Below are positions 16,869 through 26,833 of a stretch of 64,000 nucleotides of DNA, piece by piece. This DNA is from Microbacterium sp. Gd 4-13. Lineage in GTDB: Bacteria > Actinomycetota > Actinomycetes > Actinomycetales > Microbacteriaceae. Every line of letters starts with the position of its first letter. The stretch's first letter is position 1. The stretch covers positions 248,001 through 312,000 of the forward strand of contig NZ_QEIJ01000003.1 of the NCBI RefSeq assembly GCF_003095395.1, in the 5' to 3' direction. The notes below the pieces were generated by a model. That model had not been told where the DNA came from. It did no database searches and saw only the letters and a program-made list of their open reading frames with translations. Made by a program: the position numbers and the translations under genes.

Positions 16869-17351
16869 CTACTTGCCGTAGGGCGGGAGCGTGTCGAGTA
16901 GCGTGGCGCTCATCTCGATGATTCCGGACGCGGCCTCGACTGCTTCGTCAACGTCGTCCGCCTCGAGAGCAGGCGAATCTGCCTGCGGGTACTCGGCATC
17001 GTTACGTGTGCGACGCATCCAGTCGAAGGGTTTGATCGTCGCACCCAAGGGCGGGTCGAACTGAGCCAGCGCCCCCTGGTAGACGGCGATGTGGCCTCCG
17101 GCAGATGTTGGTCTCAACCCCTGAATGGCAAACACCGCCGTCAACGCTTTTCGCGCCGCGTCGTATGCAGCGGAGAACGCTAGTTCGAGGTCGCTGTCCC
17201 GAAGTATCCGTGCAGATGCAGCGTGACGGCGCGCTTGATCAAGAAGCATCTCCGCGTGCTCCCTGTTGGCCGGCACGCGGTCGAGATGACGTCTTGCTAG
17301 CAGCCCGTCGACAGCGTCGCGGCCAGTCGTCCACCGAAGGGGGGCGGTCAT
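16869..17351 (-). CDS. HEPN-domain protein, partner of the MNT gene
   Basis: A 160-residue all-helical protein of the SAV_6107-like HEPN type: HAEMLLDQARRHAASARIL, AFSAAYDAARKALTAVFA and a C-terminal RRTRNDAEY segment with R and N placed as in the HEPN RX4-6H motif, but with Y where histidine is usual. The gene starts within the stop of the nucleotidyltransferase gene (4-bp overlap). By analogy it is the HEPN half of a toxin-antitoxin-like pair; the missing histidine makes RNase activity uncertain. Confidence 0.75.
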   Translation of the reverse strand: MTAPLRWTTGRDAVDGLLARRHLDRVPANREHAEMLLDQARRHAASARILRDSDLELAFSAAYDAARKALTAVFAIQGLRPTSAGGHIAVYQGALAQFDPPLGATIKPFDWMRRTRNDAEYPQADSPALEADDVDEAVEAASGIIEMSATLLDTLPPYGK

Positions 17352-17962
17352 ACCTCAGCCTTTCTTGCCGCCAGCTCCAACTGGACAAGCGGACGCTGAC
17401 GGACGCTGCGGAGGAACGGTTCGTCCGCAGCCTTCCAACGGTCAGCACGGATGGATCGGATATTGACCTCGCGACCGATCTCTCTCTGCGCCGCAGCGGC
17501 CGCGTCGAACATGTCAGCACGGTCCGGCCGGCCGACAACGAGAACGTCGATATCGGCTGGGTCGGCGCCTTCTTCGCCATTCATGCGCGCTGCCCAGGAA
17601 CCGTAGATGTACGCCTCCTCGATTCCGTCAACCAGGCTCAGCAAGCGCGAAAGGACGAGCCGCGGGCCGTAGGCGTACTCAACGATTTGGCGCACCGGCC
17701 GGTACAACGGATGGTCAACGTTGGCTTGGACGTAGCGATTCCGGCCAGAACGTCGTTCGCTGAGAAAGCCAGAGCTTACGAGCCGATCCAGTTCTCTGTG
17801 CACGGTCGGCATCGTCGCATCCACGGCCTTCGTCAATCCGCTCAGCGTGTGTTCCTCCGGCGCAATGAGCAGCTCAGCCAGCAGCCGACCTTGGAGATCC
17901 GACCGCAGGAGCGGGGAGATCGTCGGTACGGAAGGTTTCACATTTTGTACGATATCGAACAT
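17348..17962 (-). CDS. Winged-helix nucleotidyltransferase of the second HEPN/MNT module
   Basis: About 204 residues from the ATG at 17962 (MFDIVQNVKP); an upstream ATG at 18010 would add 16 residues and cannot be excluded. Residues 15-90 form a winged helix (LSGLTKAVDATMPTVHRELDRLVSSGFL). The C-terminal part is a minimal nucleotidyltransferase with YIYGSWAARMNG, then DIDVLVVG, so both aspartates of GSx...DxD are present, unlike the first module. It precedes and overlaps the HEPN gene. Direct repeats over its start codon suggest autoregulation. Confidence 0.75.
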   Translation of the reverse strand: MFDIVQNVKPSVPTISPLLRSDLQGRLLAELLIAPEEHTLSGLTKAVDATMPTVHRELDRLVSSGFLSERRSGRNRYVQANVDHPLYRPVRQIVEYAYGPRLVLSRLLSLVDGIEEAYIYGSWAARMNGEEGADPADIDVLVVGRPDRADMFDAAAAAQREIGREVNIRSIRADRWKAADEPFLRSVRQRPLVQLELAARKAEV

Positions 17963-17967
17963 TTTGT
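17940..17967. promoter_or_regulatory. ACATTTTGT direct repeats over the MNT start codon
   Basis: ACATTTTGT occurs at 17940-17948 and 17959-17967, a 19-bp period, around the palindrome CGATATCG. The segment is AT-rich in a GC-rich setting and covers the ATG at 17962. It is a likely operator for the winged-helix domain, or evidence that the real start lies downstream. Confidence 0.45.
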
Positions 17968-18017
17968 GAAAGTGACACCCAGAGAGCGAACAGCTGCAAC
18001 CTTTCCGCATGACTCAG

Positions 18018-18401
18018 TCACGTGCGCTGACCGACCGTGGTTCTTACACCTGCATCCCCTGTCGCCCACCAGCGGTTTAGGAACTGACCCCGCATCAGCC
18101 GCTCCGACGGGTCGCCGCCCAGGACGTAGTGGGAGGTGCTTCCCTGCAGCCTGTGGTGAAAGCGGCTGAGAACGTTCAAGCGAGCGTCAGCACGAACAAT
18201 ATCCAGTCCGGCGCCGACGTCGCTCTGTCGGAATGTGTTCGCCCCTGTGCCTTGATGGGCGCGAGCGACGAGCCCTTCCACGAGGTTCCGCAATTGGGAC
18301 AGGACGTTCTGAGACAGCAGATCGCGCTGGTCGGTCAGCGCCTCGATGTTCCGGACGATGACGTTGTCAGCGTCGTAAATTTGCTGGTCGATAGTGCTCA
18401 T
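18018..18401 (-). pseudogene. Truncated N-terminal fragment of a larger island protein
   Basis: 127 residues. The first ~105 (MSTIDQQIYDADNVIVRNIE, then LLSQNVLSQLRNLVEGL, SRFHHRLQGSTSHYV and ERLM) resemble the N-terminus of much longer proteins that I recall from mobile regions of other bacteria; the last ~20 residues look unrelated, as if read past a breakpoint. The gene overlaps the upstream HTH gene (ATGA). I interpret it as a broken effector whose remainder was deleted when the second HEPN module or its flank arrived. The family name is not known to me. Confidence 0.5.
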
Positions 18402-18718
18402 GCGTCCCCCAACGCACCTGTCGTGGCTCCCATGCGGTCAATCCCCCTGATTGCAACCGGGTAGAGCTGGCCGCCAAGAGCTTGCTCGAGAAGAGCAATA
18501 GTACGGAGGTCAGGCCATGTGGCACCCGAAAGGATCCGCCGAAGGGTTCCTTCGTCCACGTCCGCGTCGCGCGCGACAGAGCGAACGCTTCGACCACCTA
18601 CCGCCGCCGCAAGATTCTGAGCGAACTGACGCGCGATCTCTGCAGCATGATCCTCAGACGGGCACGCCGGCCACCCCACCGTCAACTCGGCGGGCGACCG
18701 GCGCGTCGTGCGACTCAT
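18398..18718 (-). CDS. XRE-type HTH regulator
   Basis: A 106-residue protein whose residues 25-85 form a lambda-repressor-like helix-turn-helix (GRSVRSVARDADVDEGTLRRILSG, then PDLRTIALLEQALGGQLYP). It overlaps the truncated gene by 4 bp, so it was the first gene of that operon, probably its repressor. It is the last accessory gene before the nrd operon. Confidence 0.7.
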   Translation of the reverse strand: MSRTTRRSPAELTVGWPACPSEDHAAEIARQFAQNLAAAVGGRSVRSVARDADVDEGTLRRILSGATWPDLRTIALLEQALGGQLYPVAIRGIDRMGATTGALGDA

Positions 18719-18863
18719 CTCATTAAGGTCCCGTGAAAAGCCGCTGCGAAAGCGTCGACCCCCGTGATTTCATGCGCCAACTACCGGATCGGTGCCAGGT
18801 CTTGTGGCGCATGCCAACTTCAATGGTGTGAAATGCCAGGTGTGTCGACGCCGCACAACCCGG

Positions 18864-19883
<1,020 letters not shown>

Positions 19884-22040
19884 CTAGAGGGTGCAGCTGA
19901 CGCACATGTCGAGCTCGGTGCCCTCGAGCGCCATCTGACGCAGGCGGATGTAGTAGATCGTCTTGATGCCCTTGCGCCACGCGTAGATCTGCGCCTTGTT
20001 GATGTCGCGCGTGGTGGCGGTGTCTTTGAAGAACAGCGTGAGCGACAGGCCCTGGTCGACGTGCTGCGTCGCCGCGGCGTAGGTGTCGATGACCTTCTCG
20101 TAGCCGATCTCGTAGGCGTCCTGGTAGTACTCCAGGTTCTCGTTCGTCATGAACGGCGCCGGGTAGTAGACGCGGCCGAGCTTGCCTTCCTTGCGGATCT
20201 CGACCTTCGCCGCGATCGGGTGGATCGAGCTCGTCGAGTTGTTGATGTACGAGATCGAACCGGTCGGCGGCACGGCCTGCAGGTTCTGGTTGTAGATGCC
20301 GTGCTTCTGGATCGACGCCTTGAGCTCTGCCCAGTCGCCCTGCGTCGGGATGTGGTGGCCGGCGAACATGTCCTTGACCTTGTCGGTCTGCGGCACCCAC
20401 TCCTGCTCGAGGTACTTGTCGAAGAACGTGCCCGACGCGTAGGTCGAGTCTTCGAAGCCCTCGAACGCCTGCTTGCGCTCGATCGCGATGCGGTTCGACG
20501 CCTGGAGGGCGTGGAAGAGCACCGTGTAGAAGTAGATGTTCGTGAAGTCGATGCCCTCTTCCGACCCGTAGTGCACGTGCTCGCGCGCCAGGTAGCCGTG
20601 GAGGTTCATCTGCCCGAGACCGATCGCGTGGGTACGGTCGTTGCCGTCCTCGATGGAGCGCACCGAACGGATGTGGCTCTGGTCGCTGACCGCGGTGAGG
20701 GCACGGATGCTGGTGTCGACCGTCAGCCCGAGGTTGCCGCCGTCCATCGCCAGGGCGATGTTGAGCGAGCCCAGGTTGCAGGAGATGTCCTTGCCGATCT
20801 GGTCGTACGACAGGTCTTCGTTGTAGGTCGTCGGGGTGTTGACCTGCAGGATCTCCGAGCACAGGTTCGACATGTTGATGCGGCCCTTGATCGGGTTCGC
20901 CTTGTTCACCGTGTCTTCGAACATGATGTACGGGTAGCCCGACTCGAACTGGATCTCGGCGAGGGTCTGGAAGAACTCGCGCGCGTTGATCTTCGTCTTC
21001 TTGATGCGCGCGTCGTCGACCATCTCGCGGTACTTCTCCGACACCGAGATGTCGCCGAAGGGAACGCCGTAGACCTTCTCGACGTCGTACGGCGAGAAGA
21101 GGTACATGTCTTCGCCGTTCTTGGCGAGTTCGAACGTGATGTCGGGCACGACGACACCGAGCGACAGCGTCTTGATGCGGATCTTCTCGTCGGCGTTCTC
21201 GCGCTTGGTGTCGAGGAACCGCATGATGTCGGGGTGGTGCGCGTTGAGGTACACCGCTCCGGCGCCCTGACGCGCGCCGAGCTGGTTGGCGTAGCTGAAG
21301 CTGTCTTCGAGCAGCTTCATCACGGGGATGATGCCGCTGGACTGGTTCTCGATCTGCTTGATCGGGGCGCCGGCCTCACGGATGTTCGACAGCAGCAGGG
21401 CCACGCCGCCGCCGCGCTTGGAGAGCTGGAGCGCGGAGTTGATGCCGCGCGAGATCGACTCCATGTTGTCTTCGATGCGCAGCAGGAAGCAGGAGACGAG
21501 CTCGCCGCGCTGCGCCTTGCCCGTGTTGAGGAACGTCGGGGTGGCGGGCTGGAAGCGGCCGGAGAGGATCTCGTCGACGATCTGCATGGCGAGCTTCTCG
21601 TCACCGTCGGCGAGGCCGAGACCGGTCATGACGACGCGGTCTTCGAAACGCTCGAGGTAGCGCTTTCCGTCGAACGTCTTCAGCGTGTAGCTGGTGTAGT
21701 ACTTGAACGCGCCGAGGAAGGACTCGAAACGGAACTTCTTGCCGTAGGCGAAGTCGTTGAGCTTCTGGATGAACTCGAGCGAGTACTTCTCGATGACCGC
21801 GGGCTCGTAGTACTCCTTCTCGACGAGGTAGTCGAGGCGCTCCTTCAGCGAGTGGAAGAAGACGGTGTTCTGGTTGACGTGCTGCAGGAAGTACTCCCGC
21901 GCCGCGCGCTTGTCGGCGTCGAACTGGATCTTCCCGTCCGCGTCGTACAGGTTGAGCATCGCGTTGAGGGCGTGGTAGTCCATGCCCTCGAAACGCGCCT
22001 GAGTCTTGAAATCGAGATCCTTCAGAACCGTTTCCACCAT
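19884..22040 (-). CDS. nrdE: Class Ib ribonucleotide reductase, alpha subunit
   Basis: A 718-residue catalytic subunit, start chosen at MVETVLKD because the upstream extension is out of character and overlaps nrdI. Landmarks: N-terminal ATP-cone-free class Ib start, substrate-site cysteine in [18 protein letters not shown], radical-site core around [10 protein letters not shown], the second active-site cysteine in [12 protein letters not shown] and the C-terminal redox pair in DMCVSCTL, which is re-reduced by NrdH. It overlaps nrdI by 19 bp. Confidence 0.97.
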   Translation of the reverse strand: MVETVLKDLDFKTQARFEGMDYHALNAMLNLYDADGKIQFDADKRAAREYFLQHVNQNTVFFHSLKERLDYLVEKEYYEPAVIEKYSLEFIQKLNDFAYGKKFRFESFLGAFKYYTSYTLKTFDGKRYLERFEDRVVMTGLGLADGDEKLAMQIVDEILSGRFQPATPTFLNTGKAQRGELVSCFLLRIEDNMESISRGINSALQLSKRGGGVALLLSNIREAGAPIKQIENQSSGIIPVMKLLEDSFSYANQLGARQGAGAVYLNAHHPDIMRFLDTKRENADEKIRIKTLSLGVVVPDITFELAKNGEDMYLFSPYDVEKVYGVPFGDISVSEKYREMVDDARIKKTKINAREFFQTLAEIQFESGYPYIMFEDTVNKANPIKGRINMSNLCSEILQVNTPTTYNEDLSYDQIGKDISCNLGSLNIALAMDGGNLGLTVDTSIRALTAVSDQSHIRSVRSIEDGNDRTHAIGLGQMNLHGYLAREHVHYGSEEGIDFTNIYFYTVLFHALQASNRIAIERKQAFEGFEDSTYASGTFFDKYLEQEWVPQTDKVKDMFAGHHIPTQGDWAELKASIQKHGIYNQNLQAVPPTGSISYINNSTSSIHPIAAKVEIRKEGKLGRVYYPAPFMTNENLEYYQDAYEIGYEKVIDTYAAATQHVDQGLSLTLFFKDTATTRDINKAQIYAWRKGIKTIYYIRLRQMALEGTELDMCVSCTL

Positions 22041-22495
22041 CGTTCCAATCCTTCGTTGACGTGGTCGACGTCTTCCGGCGTGCCGAAGACCTCCACCCGA
22101 TACAGGTGCGGCACGGAGCACTTCCGGCTGATGACGTCACCGGCGAACCCGAAGTGCTCGCCGAAATTCGTGTTGCCCGCGGAGATGACCCCGCGGATCT
22201 GACTGCGGTTGCCCGGATCGTTCAGAAACCGGATGACCTGCTTGGGAACGGCACCCTTCTCGACCCCGCGGCCCTGCCCCCCGCCATAGGTCGGGGTCAC
22301 GAGCACGTACGGTTCGTCGACGTGAAGGGGCGGTTCGGAGGGGAGAAGAGGAATCCGCGCCGCGCGCGCTCCTAGCTTCTCGATGAAACGTGCGGTGTTG
22401 CCCGACACGCTCGAGAAGAACACCAGGAGCGGCGCAGCGGCATTCGATTCAGTGCTGGACGACTCGGCCGCACTGGACTCAGTGGCGACCGTCAT
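22022..22495 (-). CDS. nrdI: Flavodoxin-like NrdI
   Basis: 157 residues, starting at MTVATESS. After a serine/alanine-rich start of about 20 residues comes the FMN-binding fold: [17 protein letters not shown] (phosphate loop), [12 protein letters not shown] and [19 protein letters not shown]. NrdI supplies the oxidant that activates the NrdF manganese cofactor. It lies 2 bp after nrdH and overlaps nrdE. Confidence 0.95.
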   Translation of the reverse strand: MTVATESSAAESSSTESNAAAPLLVFFSSVSGNTARFIEKLGARAARIPLLPSEPPLHVDEPYVLVTPTYGGGQGRGVEKGAVPKQVIRFLNDPGNRSQIRGVISAGNTNFGEHFGFAGDVISRKCSVPHLYRVEVFGTPEDVDHVNEGLERWWKRF

Positions 22496-22497
22496 CG

Positions 22498-22731
22498 TCA
22501 GACGAGTCGCGAGGCGAGTGCGTCGATCTTGTCGGGACGGAAGCCCGACCAGTGGTCTTCGTCGGTGATGACGACGGGAGCCTGGAGGTAGCCGAGAGCC
22601 TTGACCTGCTCGAGCGCTCCGGCGTCCTGCGAGAGGTCGAGGACCTCGTATTCGATGCCCTTCGAGTCCAGCGCTCGGTACGTCGCCGTGCACTGTACGC
22701 ACGAGGGCTTGGTGTACACCGTGATAGCCAT
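22498..22731 (-). CDS. nrdH: Glutaredoxin-like NrdH
   Basis: 77 residues from the ATG at 22731 ([14 protein letters not shown]); longer upstream readings cross the promoter. The redox motif is C-V-Q-C, with APVVI (cis-proline) and SGFRPDKI, typical of NrdH, which is reduced by thioredoxin reductase and passes electrons to NrdE. It is the first gene of nrdHIEF. Confidence 0.95.
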   Translation of the reverse strand: MAITVYTKPSCVQCTATYRALDSKGIEYEVLDLSQDAGALEQVKALGYLQAPVVITDEDHWSGFRPDKIDALASRLV

Positions 22732-22792
22732 CAGAACCGTTTCTCCCCTCACAACCTTCGTTTTCCCGGTGGACCGCCGCCGGGACCTCAAT

Positions 22793-22836
22793 ACTACATA
22801 TGGGTGCCGACATCGGAAGACACCACAAGGGGTAGT
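22793..22836. promoter_or_regulatory. Candidate pair of NrdR boxes upstream of nrdH
   Basis: ACTACATATGGGTG (22793-22806) and ACCACAAGGGGTAGT (22822-22836) loosely match the dyad NrdR box and have centres about 30 bp apart, near the three-turn spacing usual for paired boxes. They lie 60-105 bp upstream of nrdH. NrdR would repress the operon when dATP is high. Confidence 0.45.
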
Positions 22837-22852
22837 AGTTACATTCGTGTAG

Positions 22853-23028
22853 TTTTCCACCGCCCTCCCCATATACAACACAGGTTGTCCACCGTTTCAT
22901 CCACAGGCGCGAGCATTGATCGATACCTGGAAAACGCCTGAACGACGGGCTTTTCGGGAGGGCCTGCAGCATCCCTCCACAGGCGCGACCATACGAGCAC
23001 CCACCGACATCGGCACACCTGTGGAAAC
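22853..23028. promoter_or_regulatory. Cluster of DnaA-box-like sequences in the nrdH / MFS divergent region
   Basis: Near-consensus boxes: TTTTCCACC (22853-22861), TTGTCCACC (22885-22893), TCATCCACA (22897-22905), CCCTCCACA (22973-22981) and, inverted, TGTGGAAAC (23020-23028). TCCACAGGCGCGA is repeated exactly at 22900-22912 and 22977-22989. DnaA control of reductase genes is known in Escherichia coli; here it is inference. Confidence 0.4.
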
Positions 23029-23117
23029 CGACGTCACGGCGTGTCGCGAGCCGACGCCTCCGGCCCCCTCGCGACCGGGCACCCGAACCCGCGCGGAGTC
23101 GGTACCGTAGAGCGGTC

Positions 23118-24323
23118 ATGGCTGGCTACGGAGATCTTCTGCGCACCCGAGGGGTCGCGCGCATCATGGCGGCCCAGCTCACGGCCCGCTTCCCCAACGG
23201 CATGACCAGCCTCGCCGTTCTGCTGCACATCGAGCAGGTCACGGGGTCGTACGGCGCCGCGGGCCTCGTGCTCGCCGCAACGTCGATCGGCCAGGCCGTG
23301 GCCGGCCCCGTCACCAGCCGGTGGATGGGCCGGTGGGGCATGCGCCGCGTGCTGACCCTCACCCTCATCGTGTGCGCCGCGGCGATCGCCACCCTCGCCC
23401 TGGTCGACCTGCCCGTTCCCGGGTACATGGCCCTCGGGCTCCTCGCCGGCCTCGCTACCCCGCCGGTGCAGTCAGCCGTGCGCACCATCTACCCCAAGAT
23501 GGTGACCTCGAAGCAGCTGACGCCCCTGTTCTCGCTCGACGCCTCCCTGCAGGAGATCATCTGGATCGTCGCGCCGGTCGTCATCACGTTCGTCGCCACC
23601 CAGGTCGGTACCGTGCAGGCCCTGCTGCTCATCGTCGTCATCCTCATCGGCGGCGGCGCGTGGTTCATCCTCTCCCCCGAGGTCGGGCGCGTGCGCATCC
23701 CCCGCAGCCGTCGCGGTTTCGGACGAGTGCTCGCCAAGCCGCCGGTCATCCTCGCCACCGTCTCGGGTTTCCTCCTGATCGGGGCCTGCGCGGCGGTAGA
23801 GGCCGGAGTCGTCGCGACCTTCGGCCACGGCGGCGCCGAGGCGGGCATCGTGCTGGCCGTCTTCGCGATCGGAAGCCTCACCGGCGGCCTCAGTTTCGGA
23901 CACATCCCGATGGGCCGCTGGGCCATGGCTCGCCGACTGGCGATCGTCGCCGGAGGCCTGGCGCTGACGATGATCTCGCTCGAGATGTGGTGGCTCAGCG
24001 GCACGCTGTTCATCGCCGGCATCGGCATCGCCCCCGCCCTCGCGGTCATCTTCGCGATCACCTCGGCGAGCGTGCGCTTCAGCGAGACGGCCGAGGCCTA
24101 CGGCTGGGTCGGCACCGGTCAGCTCATCGGCGCGGCCGCGGGCTCGGCGGTCGCGGGGCTGCTCATCGACGCGGGCGGCCCCAGCGGCGCGTACGTGGCG
24201 GCGACGGCCTTCGCCGTGGCCGGCGTCGCCGTGGCAGCGACATTCGTGCGGGGCTTCCCCGACCTGCGCGGGCGCGATGCGAGCCCCGCACCCGATACCG
24301 AGCCGGTGCGGACGATCACCTGA
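23118..24323 (+). CDS. MFS transporter
   Basis: A 401-residue protein with about 12 hydrophobic helices and the MFS loop 2-3 signature as [16 protein letters not shown]. It probably exports a small molecule by proton antiport; the substrate cannot be told. It is divergent from nrdH. The short length and a C-terminus rich in A/P/D are common for actinobacterial exporters. Start ATG lies next to the divergent regulatory region. Confidence 0.85.
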   Translation: MAGYGDLLRTRGVARIMAAQLTARFPNGMTSLAVLLHIEQVTGSYGAAGLVLAATSIGQAVAGPVTSRWMGRWGMRRVLTLTLIVCAAAIATLALVDLPVPGYMALGLLAGLATPPVQSAVRTIYPKMVTSKQLTPLFSLDASLQEIIWIVAPVVITFVATQVGTVQALLLIVVILIGGGAWFILSPEVGRVRIPRSRRGFGRVLAKPPVILATVSGFLLIGACAAVEAGVVATFGHGGAEAGIVLAVFAIGSLTGGLSFGHIPMGRWAMARRLAIVAGGLALTMISLEMWWLSGTLFIAGIGIAPALAVIFAITSASVRFSETAEAYGWVGTGQLIGAAAGSAVAGLLIDAGGPSGAYVAATAFAVAGVAVAATFVRGFPDLRGRDASPAPDTEPVRTIT

Positions 24324-24350
24324 CCGCCTCGCTCACGATCGGCGTGTGAC

Positions 24351-24755
24351 TCAGGCCATGCGGCGCAGGTGCTCGAGAACGGCGAGCGCGTAGGCGTCGG
24401 AAGGCTCCGGATGCTGGAAGGTCAACACGTCGGCGCCGATCGCGGCTTCGACCTCGTAGGTGTCGGTGAGCCGCCGCAGCATCCGGAATCCTCCGCGCAG
24501 CATCTCGCGCAGCTGCTCCTCGGCCGGGAGCCAGAGGGCGTCCTGCAGCGCGACGGAGTCGAGCGCCCATTCGGTCGTGCCGTTGAAGGCGAGGATCGTG
24601 CCCGTCGAATACGCGCGCGGCTCGATCGTCATCTCGCTGACGGTGAACACGTCGGCGTCGAACTCGGGGTCGTTCAACTGGAAGCGATCGCCTGACTGCG
24701 GGCGCCAGACGAGACCGGCGTCGCGCAGCGCCATGGCCGACTCGGAGGAGATCAT
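24351..24755 (-). CDS. Conserved actinobacterial protein of unknown function
   Basis: 134 residues from the ATG at 24755 (MISSESAMAL). It has an acidic strand-rich first half (GDRFQLNDPEFDADVFTVSEM) and a helical second half (LREMLRGGFRMLRRLTDTYE) ending in SDAYALAVLEHLRRM. Proteins like this are sometimes mislabelled as pilus assembly CpaE; no CpaE motif is present. It lies tail-to-tail with the MFS gene. Confidence 0.75.
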   Translation of the reverse strand: MISSESAMALRDAGLVWRPQSGDRFQLNDPEFDADVFTVSEMTIEPRAYSTGTILAFNGTTEWALDSVALQDALWLPAEEQLREMLRGGFRMLRRLTDTYEVEAAIGADVLTFQHPEPSDAYALAVLEHLRRMA

Positions 24756-24804
24756 GCCTCCAGTCTGCGACCCCTCGGAGCCTGCGGACGGAAACGGGCG
24801 ACGA

Positions 24805-24875
24805 ACGGAGGAGATGTCACCGCGGGAGTATCCATCTCTCCCGCCCTGCCCTCCGCTCGTGAGATGTCCTCCTCC
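24805..24875. repeat. Dispersed palindromic element, copy A
   Basis: An imperfect inverted repeat of about 71 bp: left arm GGAGGAGATGTCACCGCGGG, right arm containing CGTGAGATGTCCTCC. The same layout recurs at 35601-35672. It lies in the gap between the conserved hypothetical and the acyl-CoA dehydrogenase gene. Confidence 0.6.
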
Positions 24876-24937
24876 GATGACGGAGGCACGGGCGCCGGGC
24901 TCGCCGGATGCTGCGCGATCGGGCGGACAATGGAAGG

Positions 24938-26101
24938 GTGACCGACACGTTCGACCCCGCCCGGATCCTCCCCGACGACCTGCTGGAGCGGATCCGCGAA
25001 CGCGCCGTGGTGCACGACCGCGAGAACACCTTCCCCGAAGACGACCTCGCAGAGCTTCGCGAGGTCGGGTACCTCTCGATGCTCGTGCCCGCGGATCGCG
25101 GCGGACTCGGGCTCGGACTGGTCGAAGCATCCGTCCTGCAGCAGCGGCTCGCGACCGCCGCGCCCGCCACAGCGCTGGCGATCAACATGCACCTGGTCTG
25201 GACCGGCGTCGCGAAGGTGCTGCGCGACCGGGGCATCGACGACCTCGCGTTCGTGCAGGAGGGGGCGGCGGCCGGTGAGGTCTTCGCCTTCGGCATCAGC
25301 GAGGCCGGCAACGACCTGGTGCTCTTCGGGAGTGGAACGGATGCGGCGCCCACCGCCGACGGCGGATACTCCTTCACCGGCACCAAGATCTTCACCTCGC
25401 TCTCCCCCGTCTGGACGCAGCTGGGCGTGCACGGGCTCGACACCACCTCGCCCGACGCGCCGAAGATGGTCTACGCCTTCGTTCCCCGCGGCGATGCGGT
25501 GGTCACCCGCGACGACTGGGACACCCTGGGCATGCGGGGTACGCAGAGCCGCACCACCGAACTGCGCGGGGCCGTCGCGCCCGCCCACCGCGTAGTGCGC
25601 CGCGTCGACCCCGGACCCCAGCCCGACCCGATCGTGTTCGGCATCTTCAGCGTGTTCGAGATCCTGCTGGGCTCGGTCTACACCGGCATCGCCCGCCGCG
25701 CGCTCGATCTCGCGGTCGAGGCCGCGTCCGGCCGGCGTTCGAAGAAGACCGGCAAGGCCTACAGCCAAGATCCCGACATCCGCTGGCGCGTCGGTGCGAT
25801 GGCACTCGAGTACGAGGCCCTCCCGCCCCAGCTGGCCGCGCTCGCCCGCGACGTCGACGAGCGCGTCGACCACGGCGGCAGATGGTTCTCGCTGCTCTCG
25901 GGCGTGAAGCACCGCGCGGTGGTCTCGGCCAAGCACGTCGTCGACGAGGCGATCCTCGTCGCCGGCGGGTCGTCGTACTTCGCCTCGAACGAGCTGTCGC
26001 GCCTCTACCGCGACGTGCTGGCGGGCATGTTCCACCCCTCCGACCCCGAGTCGGCGCACGGCACCGCGGCGAGCGCGTGGCTCGGGCCGATCGAGGGCTG
26101 A
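24938..26101 (+). CDS. Acyl-CoA dehydrogenase family protein
   Basis: 387 residues from the GTG at 24938 (TDTFDPARILPDD). It has the ACAD plan: helical N-domain (LAELREVGYLSMLVPADRGG), a beta domain with FAFGISEAGNDL and YSFTGTKIFTS (FAD contacts), and a helical C-domain with LGSVYTGIARRALDL and EAILVAGGSSYFASNELSRLYRD. It oxidises an acyl-CoA-like or related substrate with FAD; the catalytic base and substrate cannot be assigned by eye. It is a monocistronic gene. Confidence 0.85.
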   Translation: MTDTFDPARILPDDLLERIRERAVVHDRENTFPEDDLAELREVGYLSMLVPADRGGLGLGLVEASVLQQRLATAAPATALAINMHLVWTGVAKVLRDRGIDDLAFVQEGAAAGEVFAFGISEAGNDLVLFGSGTDAAPTADGGYSFTGTKIFTSLSPVWTQLGVHGLDTTSPDAPKMVYAFVPRGDAVVTRDDWDTLGMRGTQSRTTELRGAVAPAHRVVRRVDPGPQPDPIVFGIFSVFEILLGSVYTGIARRALDLAVEAASGRRSKKTGKAYSQDPDIRWRVGAMALEYEALPPQLAALARDVDERVDHGGRWFSLLSGVKHRAVVSAKHVVDEAILVAGGSSYFASNELSRLYRDVLAGMFHPSDPESAHGTAASAWLGPIEG

Positions 26102-26185
26102 ACCCCCGCCCGCCCGCGTGCGGGCGGCCTCCCTTGCTCGTGCGTCCACGCCATACTGAGTGCGAGAAGAGAGAGGGGCGGGGCG

Positions 26186-26833
26186 ATGACGGATGCGGCG
26201 ACCGTCGCCATCGTCGACGATCATGAGCTCATCGCTCTGGCCGTTCGAGGGATTCTGGCGCAAACCGACGATCTCGTCTTCGCACGGCATGCCCCGACCG
26301 TCGGCGAGCTCGTTTCGCGCCCGCGCGACGCCGACCTGGTGCTCCTGGATCTGAGACTGCGCGATGGAAGCCGGCCCGCCGACAACGTCGCAGCCCTACG
26401 GGAATGGGGGGCCAGGGTGCTCGTGCTCACCTCGGCGGAGAACCCGTATCTCGTGCGCGAAGCGGCCCGCACCGCCGCGGAAGGGGTGGTGCGCAAGTCC
26501 GCCCCCGCAGAGGTGCTGCACCAGGCGCTGCGCGACGCCGCGCGTGGGGACCTCCCGCTCAGCCCGGAGTGGGCGTCCGCCCTCGACACCGACCCGCTCA
26601 TGGACGCGGCACCGCTGACCGACCGGGAGCGCGAGGTTCTCTCGCTGTACGCGTCGGGCCTGGGCGCCAAACAGGTCGCACGTCAGCTCTACGTCAGCGA
26701 GAACACCGTCGACGACCATCTGCGGCGCATCCGGAGCGTCTATCAGCAGATCGGGCGCCCGGCGGCCACGAAGGTCGACCTGTATCGACGCGGCGTGGAG
26801 GACGGGTTCCTTCCGGGACCGACGCGTGGGTGA
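26186..26833 (+). CDS. NarL/LuxR-type response regulator
   Basis: A 215-residue protein. The receiver domain has the acidic pair in VDDHE, the phospho-acceptor aspartate in LVLLDLRLRDG, T/S in VLVLTSAEN and K in VVRKSAPAE. The C-terminus is a LuxR HTH (LTDREREVLSLYASGLGAKQ, then VSENTVDDHLRRI). It overlaps the sensor gene by 8 bp, so the two form a two-component system. Target genes are unknown; the secreted pair just downstream is a natural candidate. Confidence 0.9.
   Translation: MTDAATVAIVDDHELIALAVRGILAQTDDLVFARHAPTVGELVSRPRDADLVLLDLRLRDGSRPADNVAALREWGARVLVLTSAENPYLVREAARTAAEGVVRKSAPAEVLHQALRDAARGDLPLSPEWASALDTDPLMDAAPLTDREREVLSLYASGLGAKQVARQLYVSENTVDDHLRRIRSVYQQIGRPAATKVDLYRRGVEDGFLPGPTRG

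Noticed and set aside
22022..23119. A 365-residue protein covering nrdI and nrdH
   Set aside because: Only the last 157 residues are NrdI; the upstream part runs antisense to the promoter and nrdH in a wrong frame.
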